This document shows positions 23,791 to 32,077 of a DNA stretch of 64,000 bases, piece by piece. How positions within the stretch are numbered: the stretch's first letter is position 1; each line of letters opens with the position of its first letter. Source of the stretch: Pelomonas baiyunensis (GTDB taxonomy: Bacteria; Pseudomonadota; Gammaproteobacteria; Burkholderiales; Burkholderiaceae_C); the NCBI RefSeq assembly GCF_043555935.1, contig NZ_JBIGIB010000005.1:248001-312000 (forward strand), read 5' to 3'. The notes beneath the pieces are model-generated. The model was not told the DNA's origin, searched no databases, and saw nothing but the letters and a program-made list of their open reading frames with translations. The position numbers and the translations under genes are program-made.

Positions 23791-24657
23791 TTAAACGTAC
23801 CAGCGGAGTTTGCGACGCAGCGTCGCGTAATAGGTCCAGCCCTTGGGGTGCAGGAAGCGCACCTGGTGCTGGCTGCGGCGCACGGTGATGGTGTCGCCGT
23901 GCAGCAGGCTGGCGAGGCTTTGCATGTCGAAGTTCACCGACGCATCCCGGCCGGCCACGATCTCCATGCGCACCTCGCCCAAGTCGGGCAGCACGATGGG
24001 GCGGTTGGACAGCGTGTGCGGCGCAATCGGCACCATCAGCCAGCCGGCAATGCTCGGGTGCAGGATGGGCCCGCCGGCCGACAGTGCGTACGCCGTCGAG
24101 CCCGTGGGCGAGGCCACGATCAGGCCGTCGGCCCGCATGTTGGCCACGAAATGCTCGCCCACCGAAATCTTCAACTCCACCATGCCCGCCGTGGCGCCGC
24201 GGCTCACCACCACGTCGTTCAGCGCCAGGCCGGTGAAGATAGCCTCGCCGTCGCGCCACACCTCGCCTTCCAGCATGGCGCGCGGCTCCACCTCGTAGTC
24301 GCCCGCCAGCACCGGGGCGAGGGACTCGCGCCAGCGCTCGATCGGAATGTCGGTGATGAAACCCAGGCGGCCCTGGTTGATGCCCAGCAGCGGAATGCCA
24401 TAGGGCGCCATCTCGCGCGCAAACCCCAGCATGGTGCCGTCGCCGCCAATCACCACGGCCAGGTCGCAAACCTTGCCGAGCTCGTCGTGCGAGAGGGCGT
24501 CGTAATCGGTCAGCCCGGTGTTGAGTGCGGTGTCGGCTTCCAGCGAAACATCCAGCCCGCTGCTGCACAAAAACTGGGCAATTTCCTCCAGCACCGGCCG
24601 AATGCCAGGCGCCTGATGCTTGCCCACGATGGCGACATGTCTGAAGCGCTCGGCCAT
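23791..24657 (-). CDS. nadK: NAD kinase
   Basis: A 288-residue ATP-NAD kinase producing NADP. It has the catalytic GGDGTMLGFAR loop, LLGINQGRLGFI, LNDVVVSRG, and the VASPTGSTAYALSAGGPI segment typical of the family. The ATG at 24657 starts the conserved MAERFRHVAIVGK; the frame runs further upstream into the promoter region shared with hrcA but without family similarity. The nadK-recN pair divergent from hrcA is typical of betaproteobacteria. Confidence 0.96.
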   Translation of the reverse strand: MAERFRHVAIVGKHQAPGIRPVLEEIAQFLCSSGLDVSLEADTALNTGLTDYDALSHDELGKVCDLAVVIGGDGTMLGFAREMAPYGIPLLGINQGRLGFITDIPIERWRESLAPVLAGDYEVEPRAMLEGEVWRDGEAIFTGLALNDVVVSRGATAGMVELKISVGEHFVANMRADGLIVASPTGSTAYALSAGGPILHPSIAGWLMVPIAPHTLSNRPIVLPDLGEVRMEIVAGRDASVNFDMQSLASLLHGDTITVRRSQHQVRFLHPKGWTYYATLRRKLRWYV

Positions 24658-24724
24658 GCGGCAAATTACACCACAGGGGTCCTGCGGATCCCGGGAGCCG
24701 CGGGCCTGTTCATAGAATGGAGAA

Positions 24725-25732
24725 ATGCTCGACGAGCGCTCCAAATCCCTGCTGAAAACCCTGGTCGAACGCTACATCGCTGATGGCCAGCCGGTGGGCT
24801 CGCGCACGCTCTCCAAGGCCTCGGGCCTGGAGCTCAGCCCGGCCACCATCCGCAACGTCATGGCCGACCTGGAAGAGTTGGGCCTGATCGCCAGCCCCCA
24901 CACCAGCGCCGGCCGCATTCCCACGCCGCGCGGCTACCGCCTGTTCGTGGACACCATGCTGACCGCCCAGCCGGGCCTCATCGGCGTGGAAACCGCGCAG
25001 CTACAGCCTGACCAACCCCAGCGCGTCATCGCCAGCGCGGCGCAGATGCTGTCCAACCTGTCGAGCTTCGTCGGCGTCGTCACCGCGCCCAAGAAGCCCA
25101 GCGTCTTCCACCACATCGAATTCCTGCGCCTGGGCGAGCGCCGCGTGCTCGTCATCCTCGTGTCGCCCGACGGCGACGTGCAAAACCGCGTCATCTTCAC
25201 CGCGCAAGACCTCACCCAATCCGAGCTGGCCGAGGCCAGCAACCGCCTGAACGCCGGCTACGCCGGCCTCACGCTGGAAGCGGTGCGCGAGCGGCTGCGC
25301 CTGGAGGTGGACGCCCTGCGCGGCGAGATCGCCGGCCTCATGAGCGCCGCCGTCGAGGTGGGCAGCGAGGCCATGGCCCAGCAGGAAGAACGGGTCATCG
25401 TGTCCGGCGAGCGCAACCTGCTCACCGTGCAAGACTTCAGCCACGACATGGGCAGCCTGCGCCGCCTGTTCGACCTGTTTGAAGAAAAGACCCAACTCAT
25501 GCGCCTGCTGGACACCTCCAGCCGCGCCGAGGGCGTGCGCATCTACATCGGCGGCGAAAGCCAAGTCGTGCCCTACGAGGAACTGTCCATCGTGTCCGCC
25601 CCCTACGAGGTGGACGGGCAGGTCGTCGGCACCCTGGGCGTCATCGGCCCCACGCGCATGGCCTACGACCGCATGATCCAGATCGTCGACATCACCAGCC
25701 GCATGGTCGGCCAGGCCCTGTCCCAGCGCTGA
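24725..25732 (+). CDS. hrcA: Heat-inducible transcription repressor HrcA
   Basis: A 335-residue repressor of class I heat-shock genes through the CIRCE element. The N-terminal winged helix includes LLKTLVERYIADGQPVGSRT and SPATIRNVMADLEELG; the central GAF-like domain and the C-terminal VVGTLGVIGPTRMAYDR match HrcA. A GGAG sits seven bases before the ATG. No CIRCE repeat is found in the nearby sequence, so its targets (groESL, dnaK type genes) lie elsewhere. Confidence 0.96.
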   Translation: MLDERSKSLLKTLVERYIADGQPVGSRTLSKASGLELSPATIRNVMADLEELGLIASPHTSAGRIPTPRGYRLFVDTMLTAQPGLIGVETAQLQPDQPQRVIASAAQMLSNLSSFVGVVTAPKKPSVFHHIEFLRLGERRVLVILVSPDGDVQNRVIFTAQDLTQSELAEASNRLNAGYAGLTLEAVRERLRLEVDALRGEIAGLMSAAVEVGSEAMAQQEERVIVSGERNLLTVQDFSHDMGSLRRLFDLFEEKTQLMRLLDTSSRAEGVRIYIGGESQVVPYEELSIVSAPYEVDGQVVGTLGVIGPTRMAYDRMIQIVDITSRMVGQALSQR

Positions 25733-25755
25733 CTAGAATCCGCCGCTCCTCCTGG

Positions 25756-25832
25756 GGGCCGTTAGCTCAGTTGGTCAGAGCAGAGGACTCATAATCCTTT
25801 GGTCATTGGTTCAAGTCCAATACGGCCTACCA
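25756..25832 (+). tRNA. tRNA with CAU anticodon (Met, possibly Ile2)
   Basis: A 77-nt cloverleaf with acceptor GGGCCGT/ACGGCCT (G-U at the end pair), discriminator A and encoded CCA. The anticodon stem-loop is GAGGACTCATAATCCTT and the T-arm has GGTTCAAGTCC. The CAU anticodon may read AUG, or AUA if C34 is modified to lysidine by TilS. The TTGGTC...GGTTCAAGTCC region resembles the Ile2 type as much as elongator Met. It is not initiator tRNA, as it lacks the three G-C pairs above the anticodon. Confidence 0.9.
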
Positions 25833-25895
25833 ACACCTTGCCGCGCACCCGCCTGTGAAGGCGGCCCGGCCACTCCCCAACTCACCACCAGCGCC

Positions 25896-26477
25896 TCACC
25901 CCTTCGGCGTCCAGCGGATGCGCAGCTTGCCGTCCACCACGGTCACGTCTTTGATGAGTTGGCGGGCGAGGGTGCCGCGGGTGGTGGCGTTGTTGATGAC
26001 GTAAACCGGGTGCGCGCGCAGTTGGCCTTGCACCAGGCTGGGCGCACGTTGGCGCAGCAGCGCGGCGTAGTCGTCGGGCAGGCCGGCGAAATTGAGTTGG
26101 GTGATTTGCAGGTCGTCCAGGAACAACTGGCCCTCGTCGGCGGCGTAGCGCGGGCGGGCGGAGAGGCCGATTTGGCCGGTGCGCTCGCGGGTGCCCAGGC
26201 TCAGGCGGGCGTCCAGGAGCAGGTGGATGCGGTCGCCGCCTTCGGGCAGCGTGAGTTGCGGGTTGGCAAGTTCCACGCAGGCCACCAGCAGCTTGCATTG
26301 CTGCACCGGGAAGCGTGGGTTCAGGCGGGCTTGCAGCTCGGTGGCTTCAATGTCCAGGTAGCCGTTGGCCAGGGGGTTGACCAAGCTGCAGCCAATCAGT
26401 GTGGCGGCCAGCGCAGGCAGGACCCAGGCGGCCAGGGTGCGGCGCACGGCGGTGCGGGTGCGGAAGACGGTGGGCAT
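25896..26477 (-). CDS. DUF1439 lipoprotein
   Basis: A 193-residue predicted lipoprotein with a signal peptide and lipobox LIGC (Cys30). The remainder matches the DUF1439/YceB fold: a beta-rich domain with LDIEATELQARLNPRFPVQQ, VELANPQLTLPEGGDRIHL and YVINNATTRGTLARQLIKDV. Related proteins are SIMPL/TULIP-like in fold and may bind lipids, but the function is unknown. It stands alone between the CAU tRNA and the chromate transporter. Confidence 0.8.
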   Translation of the reverse strand: MPTVFRTRTAVRRTLAAWVLPALAATLIGCSLVNPLANGYLDIEATELQARLNPRFPVQQCKLLVACVELANPQLTLPEGGDRIHLLLDARLSLGTRERTGQIGLSARPRYAADEGQLFLDDLQITQLNFAGLPDDYAALLRQRAPSLVQGQLRAHPVYVINNATTRGTLARQLIKDVTVVDGKLRIRWTPKG

Positions 26478-26556
26478 GGCTTGAGTGTGCCTGGGTCGGC
26501 TTGCGTGATGAGGCCGGGTCGGCCAAGGCGGACAGCGCGCTGAAAGCGCGGCGCGT

Positions 26557-27909
26557 TCAGGCCACCCCGGCCGCCTGCAGTGCCCAGCCGGCCGCGGCGC
26601 ACGCGCCCAGCACCGGCAGCACGCCCCAGCGCAGCCGGATCAGCGCAACACCTGCCGCCACGCCCAGCGCGGTGGCGGCCAGGTCTGGCGGCGCGCTCCA
26701 GCCATGGGGGCAGACCACGTGGCCCGCAAAGAACAGGGCCAGATGCAGGATGACGCCCACCACCGCGGCGGTGATGGCCGTGAGCGGCGCGGTGAACCCG
26801 AGCTTGCCGTGCGTGGATTCGATGAACGGCCCGCCGGCCAGGATGAACACGAACGACGGCAGGAAGGTGAAGAACGTGGCCACACAAGCGCCCGCCGCGC
26901 CGGCCAGGGCCAGGGCCTGCGGGCCAAAGACCTGGTGGGTCCAGCCGCCCACGTAGCCCACGAAGGCCACCACCATGATCAGCGGGCCGGGCGTGCTTTC
27001 GCCCAGGGCCAGGCCGTCCATCATTTGCGCGGCGGTCAGCCACTGGTGCTGCTGCACTGCGCCGTCAAACACGTAGGGCAGCACGGCGTAGGCGCCGCCA
27101 AAGGTGAGCAGCGCGGCCTGGGTGAAGAAGCGCGCCATGTCCACCAGCGTGGTGCTCGGGCTGGGCAGCAGCATCAGCACGCCCAGCACGGCGCCGCCCA
27201 GCAGCACGCCCAGGCCGGCCACCCGCACCCAACCGCTGCGGCTGAAGCGGGCATGGGGTGGGGTGGGGGTGTCGTCGTCAATGAGCGCAGGCGCGTGGCC
27301 GGCGGCGGCCGAGGCGCTGTGCCCGCTTTTGAGCGAGAACGCGTGCGGGCGCCAGCGGCCGCCCAGGTGGCCCAGCAGCGCGGCGGCGGCCACCACGGCC
27401 GGGAAGGGCCACTGCAGCACGGCGATGGCCACGAACGCGCCCACGGCCAGCGCCCACAGCCAGCCGTTCTTCAGCACCCGGCTGCCCATGCGGTGCGCCG
27501 CCTGCGCCACCAGCGCGGCCACGGCCGGCTTGAGCCCGTAGAACACGCCGGCCACCGCCGCCACGTGGCCCCAGGCCAGGTACACCCACGACAGCCCAAT
27601 CAACAACACCAGCGAGGGCAGCACAAACAGCAGCCCGGCGGCCAGCCCGCCCGCGGTGCGGTGCATCAGCCAGCCAATGTAGGTGGCCAGTTGTTGGGCC
27701 TCGGGCCCGGGCAGCACCATGCAGTAGTTCAGGGCGTGCAGGAAGCGCGCCTCGCTGATCCAGCGTCGGCGCTCCACCAATTCGGCGTGCATCAACGCAA
27801 TTTGCCCGGCCGGGCCGCCAAAGCTGATGAAGCCCAGTTGCAGCCAGAAGCGCAAGGCCTGAGCGAACGACACGGGTGCGGGCGGGGCGGCAGGAAGGGC
27901 AGGAGGCAT
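26557..27909 (-). CDS. chrA: Chromate transporter ChrA (two-domain form)
   Basis: A 450-residue inner-membrane protein with about ten to twelve hydrophobic segments in two homologous halves. The first half has GFISFGGPAGQIALMH and MVLPGPEAQQLATYIGW; the second repeats the pattern as LLTFGGAYAVLPYVFD and LALGESTPGPLIMVVAFVGYVG. This is the bi-domain CHR family, which exports chromate or sulfate-like oxyanions. A hydrophilic loop of about 50 residues joins the halves. No chromate-responsive regulator (chrB) is adjacent, so the physiological substrate is uncertain. Confidence 0.92.
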   Translation of the reverse strand: MPPALPAAPPAPVSFAQALRFWLQLGFISFGGPAGQIALMHAELVERRRWISEARFLHALNYCMVLPGPEAQQLATYIGWLMHRTAGGLAAGLLFVLPSLVLLIGLSWVYLAWGHVAAVAGVFYGLKPAVAALVAQAAHRMGSRVLKNGWLWALAVGAFVAIAVLQWPFPAVVAAAALLGHLGGRWRPHAFSLKSGHSASAAAGHAPALIDDDTPTPPHARFSRSGWVRVAGLGVLLGGAVLGVLMLLPSPSTTLVDMARFFTQAALLTFGGAYAVLPYVFDGAVQQHQWLTAAQMMDGLALGESTPGPLIMVVAFVGYVGGWTHQVFGPQALALAGAAGACVATFFTFLPSFVFILAGGPFIESTHGKLGFTAPLTAITAAVVGVILHLALFFAGHVVCPHGWSAPPDLAATALGVAAGVALIRLRWGVLPVLGACAAAGWALQAAGVA

Positions 27910-28076
27910 GGCGGGCAGTGGCGGGCAGTGGCGCCAGTCACGGCGCTCAACGAGACAGGTGCCACTGTAGGTGCGGCGCTGGGGCCGCAGGTCGGTGGCC
28001 CGCGCTGTTCACGGCCCTGTCATGCACGGGCGCCAGGATGCGCGCTTTGCCTGTTGCCGTTTTGGCTTCGTTTTGG

Positions 28077-28583
28077 ATGATGTTGCGCCGCGCTGCTTCG
28101 CTGCTGTTGTTGATGACTTGGTTGAGCATCGGGGGCGCGCCTGCCTGGGCCGATACGGCCCCGACCCCGCTGGCCTGGCGAGACTTCTTTGTGCTGCCCA
28201 TCGGCCCTCACGGGCTGGAGCCCACGCCGCAGCTGCGTGCCGCCCACGGCCAGCCGGTGCGGCTGGTGGGCTTCATGGTGCAGCGCGAGCAGCCCCAGGC
28301 CGGTCAGTTCTTGCTGACGCCGCGGCCGGTGGCCATGTCGGAGCACGCCGACGGCGAAGCCGATGACCTGCCCGCCACCACCGTCACCGTGCTGCTGCCC
28401 CCGGGCCAGCGGGACCGCATCGTCGCCCACCAGGCCGGCCCGGTGGCCGTGGTGGGCCGGCTGCAATACGGCCCGGCGGAAGACGCCACGGGCCGTGTCT
28501 CGTGGCTGCGGTTGGAGCTGGAGCCCGGCGCGCTGGCGGCGCAAGCCAGCTCGCCCGCCCCGCACGCGGCCTCTGTGCATTGA
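28077..28583 (+). CDS. Exported protein of unknown function
   Basis: A 168-residue protein with a signal peptide (LLLLMTWLSIGGAPAWA) and a small beta-rich domain. GQPVRLVGFMVQREQ and GPVAVVGRLQYGP suggest an OB-like or DUF3299-like fold, but the Cys/His pattern of DUF3299 is missing. The paired ATGs at 28077/28080 are the chosen start; an in-frame ATG at 28038 is possible. It is divergent from chrA and 29 bp upstream of the alkaline phosphatase gene, probably its operon partner. Confidence 0.65.
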   Translation: MMLRRAASLLLLMTWLSIGGAPAWADTAPTPLAWRDFFVLPIGPHGLEPTPQLRAAHGQPVRLVGFMVQREQPQAGQFLLTPRPVAMSEHADGEADDLPATTVTVLLPPGQRDRIVAHQAGPVAVVGRLQYGPAEDATGRVSWLRLELEPGALAAQASSPAPHAASVH

Positions 28584-28612
28584 CGCCCGATTTCCTGTTG
28601 GAACGCCTCACC

Positions 28613-30634
28613 ATGAAACCCACTGCTCTGTTGTTGATCGCGCTGTCGGCTCCGGCCCTGGCTGCGCCCACGGTGTCGCGCCTGACGCCGCCTTCCGAAC
28701 TCTTCTCCAGCGGCCAGCCCGAGCCGGTGATTGCACGCTTCCTGCCCGGGCAGCGCTTTGACCTGCAGGCCACGGTCAAGCCCGATGCCGGCCAGAAGAT
28801 CACGGCTGCGCGCTTCTTCATCGACGGCAAGCCGGTGGCCGCACCGGTGGCCCTGCGCGACTGCGCCAGTGGCTGCACCAAGGGACTGGCGGCTGAAACC
28901 GCCATTGCCACCGTGCGCGCGGTCAGCAGCGAGGCGGCTGGCCGCCACGTGTTCCGCGTGGAAGCCACCCAGGCCGACGGCCAGAAGGTGGTGGCCACGG
29001 GCAACTTCGACGTGGTGCCGTTCACCGCCGCGATGGGCCCCAAGGTGAAGAACATCATCATCCTGCTGGGCGACGGCATGGGCGCCTCGCAGCGCACGGC
29101 CGCGCGCATCGTGCATGGTTATGCGCAGGGCAAGGCGATGCGGCCGCTGGCCATGGACAGCTTCAGCGCCACGGCGATGGTCAAGACCGCGTCGCTGAAC
29201 TCCATCGTGACTGACTCGTCGCCCGGCATGACGTCGTATGTGAGCGGCAACAAGAACAACAACAACGAAGAGGGCGTGTTCCCGGACGACACCGTCGACG
29301 CCTTCGACAACCCGCGCATCGAGTACCTCAGCGAGTACCTGCACCGTACGCAGGGCAAGCAGTTGGGCATCGTCACCACGGCCGATGTGTTTGACGCCAC
29401 GCCGGCCGGCAATGCGGTGCACACCAGCAACCGCGGGGCGGGCACGGGCATCGTGGACCAGTTCTTCGACGACCGCAGCCGCACCGGCCTGACCGTGCTG
29501 ATGGGCGGCGGCCGCAAGTGGTTCCTGCCGGCCGGCACGCCCGGTTCGGCCCGCACCGACACGTTCGACTACGCCTTCTCCAGCACCGAGGCACACACGG
29601 CCGACATCGTCAAGCGCTGGGGTGCCGCCCCTGGGGCGCTGGACAAGGGCCGTGACCTGATCCGCGACTTCCAGTCCGCCGGCTTCAGCTACGCGCCCAC
29701 CAAGACCGCGCTGGACCAAGCCGACCCGGCCCGCCCGCTGCTGGGCCTGTTCGCGTTCTCGAACATGAACGTGGCGCTGGACAAGATCAACGGCCGCCGC
29801 GGCACTGAAAAGAACGGCCTGGGCGGCGGCAGCGTGGTGGACGATTTCGGCCTGCCCGACCAGCCCATGCTCGACGAAATGGCCACCAAGGCCCTGGCCG
29901 TGCTGAAGCGCGCGCCGCAGGGCTTTGTGCTGATGATCGAAGGCGCGTCCATCGACAAGCAAGCCCACAACATGGACACCGAGCGCTGGATGCTGGACAC
30001 GCTGGAGTTCGACCGCGCGGTGCGCGTGGCGCAGGACTTTGCGGCCGAGCACGGCGACACGCTGGTGATCGTGACGGCCGACCATGAATGCTCGGGCGCG
30101 GCGTTGATCGGCGGCTCGATGGTGACCGACGCCAAGCTGGTGGAACTGGCCGGAAAGAAGGGCGCGGCCAACCTGCGCAACAGCGTGGTGGGCACCTACG
30201 AGAAGGCCGGGTTCCCGCGCTACGCACTGGCGGCCGACGGCTACCCGCAGACCACCGACATCGACCACCGCCTGCTGGTGGGCTACGGCGCCAATGCCGA
30301 CCGCTACGAAGACTGGCGCACCAAGAAGACCCCGCAGCGTGACAGCCAGCAGCCTTTCGCCGGCGAAGCGCCGCTGAAGTGGTATCCCGCCAATGCGCAG
30401 GAGCGTGACGACGCGCTGGGTGACTACCTGGTCACTGGCCAGGTGCCGGGCGAGCAAGCCGTGCACACCGGCACCGACGTGCCGCTGTCGGCCTACGGCC
30501 CGGGGGCGCTGGCCTTCACTGGCGTCATCGACAACACCGATGTGTTCTTCAAGCTGGCCCAGGCGGCCGTGAAGGGCGTGGTGGCGCCAGCGGATACTTC
30601 GGGCGCCAAGAAGCCCGCCAAGCCCCAGCGTTGA
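28613..30634 (+). CDS. Alkaline phosphatase family protein with N-terminal beta domain
   Basis: A 673-residue secreted phosphatase. The signal peptide ends near ALAA (residue 18). Residues about 20-137 form an extra domain with Ig-like beta patterning (DLQATVKPDAGQKITAARFF, GRHVFRVEATQADGQ). The catalytic domain starts with IIILLGDGMG (metal ligand Asp154), has the nucleophile Ser202 in TDSSPGMTS, and metal ligands in GASIDKQAH and TADHECSG. It should hydrolyse phosphomonoesters in the periplasm. It shares its end with the following VTT-family gene (TTGA overlap). No Pho box was identified. Confidence 0.88.
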   Translation: MKPTALLLIALSAPALAAPTVSRLTPPSELFSSGQPEPVIARFLPGQRFDLQATVKPDAGQKITAARFFIDGKPVAAPVALRDCASGCTKGLAAETAIATVRAVSSEAAGRHVFRVEATQADGQKVVATGNFDVVPFTAAMGPKVKNIIILLGDGMGASQRTAARIVHGYAQGKAMRPLAMDSFSATAMVKTASLNSIVTDSSPGMTSYVSGNKNNNNEEGVFPDDTVDAFDNPRIEYLSEYLHRTQGKQLGIVTTADVFDATPAGNAVHTSNRGAGTGIVDQFFDDRSRTGLTVLMGGGRKWFLPAGTPGSARTDTFDYAFSSTEAHTADIVKRWGAAPGALDKGRDLIRDFQSAGFSYAPTKTALDQADPARPLLGLFAFSNMNVALDKINGRRGTEKNGLGGGSVVDDFGLPDQPMLDEMATKALAVLKRAPQGFVLMIEGASIDKQAHNMDTERWMLDTLEFDRAVRVAQDFAAEHGDTLVIVTADHECSGAALIGGSMVTDAKLVELAGKKGAANLRNSVVGTYEKAGFPRYALAADGYPQTTDIDHRLLVGYGANADRYEDWRTKKTPQRDSQQPFAGEAPLKWYPANAQERDDALGDYLVTGQVPGEQAVHTGTDVPLSAYGPGALAFTGVIDNTDVFFKLAQAAVKGVVAPADTSGAKKPAKPQR

Positions 30635-31227
30635 CCCTGCCGCCCGCCCTCCGTCGCCGTCCCGCCTCGTTGCGCGGGCGCTGGGTGGCGCTGCTGCTGT
30701 TCACGGCGCTGCTGTGGGCGGTGGTGCACTTCAGCGGCTTGCGCAGCCACATCGGGCTGCAGCCGCTGCGCGAGGCGGTGCTGGCGCATCCGGTGTCGGG
30801 GCTGGCGGCGTTCACGGCGCTGTTCGCGCTGGCGAACCTGGCCCACGTGCCGGGCGCCTTTTTTCTGGCGGCCGCGGTGCTGGCGCTGGGGCCATTGCCC
30901 GGCGGCCTGGCCACCTACGGCGCGGCCTGCGTGGCCTGCACGGTGACCTTTGTGGTGGTGCGTGCGCTGGGGGGCGATGCCTTGCGTGAATTCAAAGGGC
31001 CGGTGGCGCGGCGCTTGTTTGCGCGGCTGGACGCCCACCCCGTGCGCAGCGTGGCCGCCTTGCGGCTGGCGTTTCATTCGGTGCCGGCGCTGAACTACAC
31101 CCTGGCGCTGTCGGGCGTGGGCTGGCGCAGCTACGTGGCGGGCACGCTGCTCGGCCTGCCGATTCCCATCGCGGTGGCAACGCTGCTGTTCGACACGCTG
31201 GCCGGTTGGTTCGGCTGGGTGGCCTGA
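30631..31227 (+). CDS. VTT/DedA-like (TVP38/TMEM64) membrane protein
   Basis: A 198-residue polytopic inner-membrane protein. It has about five hydrophobic segments, the LAHVPGAFFLAAAVLALGPLPGG loop and the FHSVPALNYTLALSGVGWRSY segment that resemble the VTT/SNARE-associated (TVP38/TMEM64) family. Members are linked to lipid scrambling or undecaprenyl-phosphate recycling; the role here is not known. The TTG start overlaps the phosphatase stop (TTGA), a coupling pattern seen elsewhere in this window. Family call is moderately secure. Confidence 0.75.
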   Translation: MTLPPALRRRPASLRGRWVALLLFTALLWAVVHFSGLRSHIGLQPLREAVLAHPVSGLAAFTALFALANLAHVPGAFFLAAAVLALGPLPGGLATYGAACVACTVTFVVVRALGGDALREFKGPVARRLFARLDAHPVRSVAALRLAFHSVPALNYTLALSGVGWRSYVAGTLLGLPIPIAVATLLFDTLAGWFGWVA

Positions 31228-31295
31228 GCGTCCTGACCTTCGACAGGGGTTCCGCCTGGACGGGATACTGCCCCGCTCAACCGGAGACATCGCCC

Positions 31296-32069
31296 ATGAA
31301 GACTTGGCTCATCGCCGCCCTGACGCTGACCACCGCCGCTGCGGTGCAAGCCCAATCCGCCGACCCGCTGAAGGCCGCCGTGGCCGCCGACCACCGCCTG
31401 GTGGGCAACGTGGCCCGCGACACCTGGCGCCACCCGTACGAGACGCTCAGCTTTTTCGGCATCAAACCCACCGACACGGTGGTGGAGCTGGCGCCGGGCG
31501 GCGGCTGGTACACCGAGATCCTGGCGCCCTACCTGCGTGATGCCGGGCAGCTGATTGCGGCCGAAGGCGGCAGCGTGCGCTTCAAGGCCAAGATGGACTC
31601 CATGGGCGTGTACAGCAAGGTCAAGCTCAGCGTGTTCGACGCCGCCAAGGGCCTGTACGACATCGCCCCCGCCGGCACGGCTGACGCGGTGCTGACCTTC
31701 CGCAACGTGCACAACTGGATGGGCATGGGCACCGACAAGGCGCAAGCGGTGTTCGACGCCGCCTTCAAGGCGCTGAAGCCGGGCGGCGTGCTGGGCGTGG
31801 AAGAGCACCGCCTGCCCGCATCGCGCACGCAAGACCCCAAGGCCGGCAGCGGCTACGTGCAAGAAGCCGTGGTCATCAAGTTCGCCGAGAACGCGGGCTT
31901 CAAGCTGGCTGCGCGCAGCGAGATCAACGCCAACCCCAAGGACACGGCCGACCACCCGGACGGCGTGTGGACCCTGCCGCCCACCTACGCGCTGAAAGAC
32001 AAGGACCGCGCCAAGTACCAGGCCATCGGCGAGAGCGACCGCATGACGCTCAAGTTCGTGAAGCCCTGA
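31296..32069 (+). CDS. Predicted SAM-dependent methyltransferase with a signal peptide (COG4798-like)
   Basis: A 257-residue Rossmann-fold methyltransferase. The N-terminus is a signal peptide (LIAALTLTTAAAVQAQS, cleavage near 20). The SAM-binding motif I is VVELAPGGGWYTEIL near residue 68, and later segments include DAVLTFRNVHNWMG and ALKPGGVLGVEEH. Such COG4798-like predicted methyltransferases with leader peptides recur in proteobacteria; their substrate is unknown. The ATG at 31296 has a good ribosome site (CGGAGA). Periplasmic SAM supply is a puzzle, so an uncleaved anchor is also possible. Confidence 0.82.
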   Translation: MKTWLIAALTLTTAAAVQAQSADPLKAAVAADHRLVGNVARDTWRHPYETLSFFGIKPTDTVVELAPGGGWYTEILAPYLRDAGQLIAAEGGSVRFKAKMDSMGVYSKVKLSVFDAAKGLYDIAPAGTADAVLTFRNVHNWMGMGTDKAQAVFDAAFKALKPGGVLGVEEHRLPASRTQDPKAGSGYVQEAVVIKFAENAGFKLAARSEINANPKDTADHPDGVWTLPPTYALKDKDRAKYQAIGESDRMTLKFVKP

Positions 32070-32077
32070 GACCCGGT

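Noticed and set aside
24658..24724. CIRCE element between nadK and hrcA
   Set aside because: No TTAGCACTC-N9-GAGTGCTAA inverted repeat is present; only ordinary promoter-sized sequence is seen.
28304..30466. Open frame of 720 codons opposite the alkaline phosphatase gene
   Set aside because: Composition is typical of an antisense shadow (His/Arg/Gly/Val/Gln-rich), and the plus strand encodes a complete enzyme.
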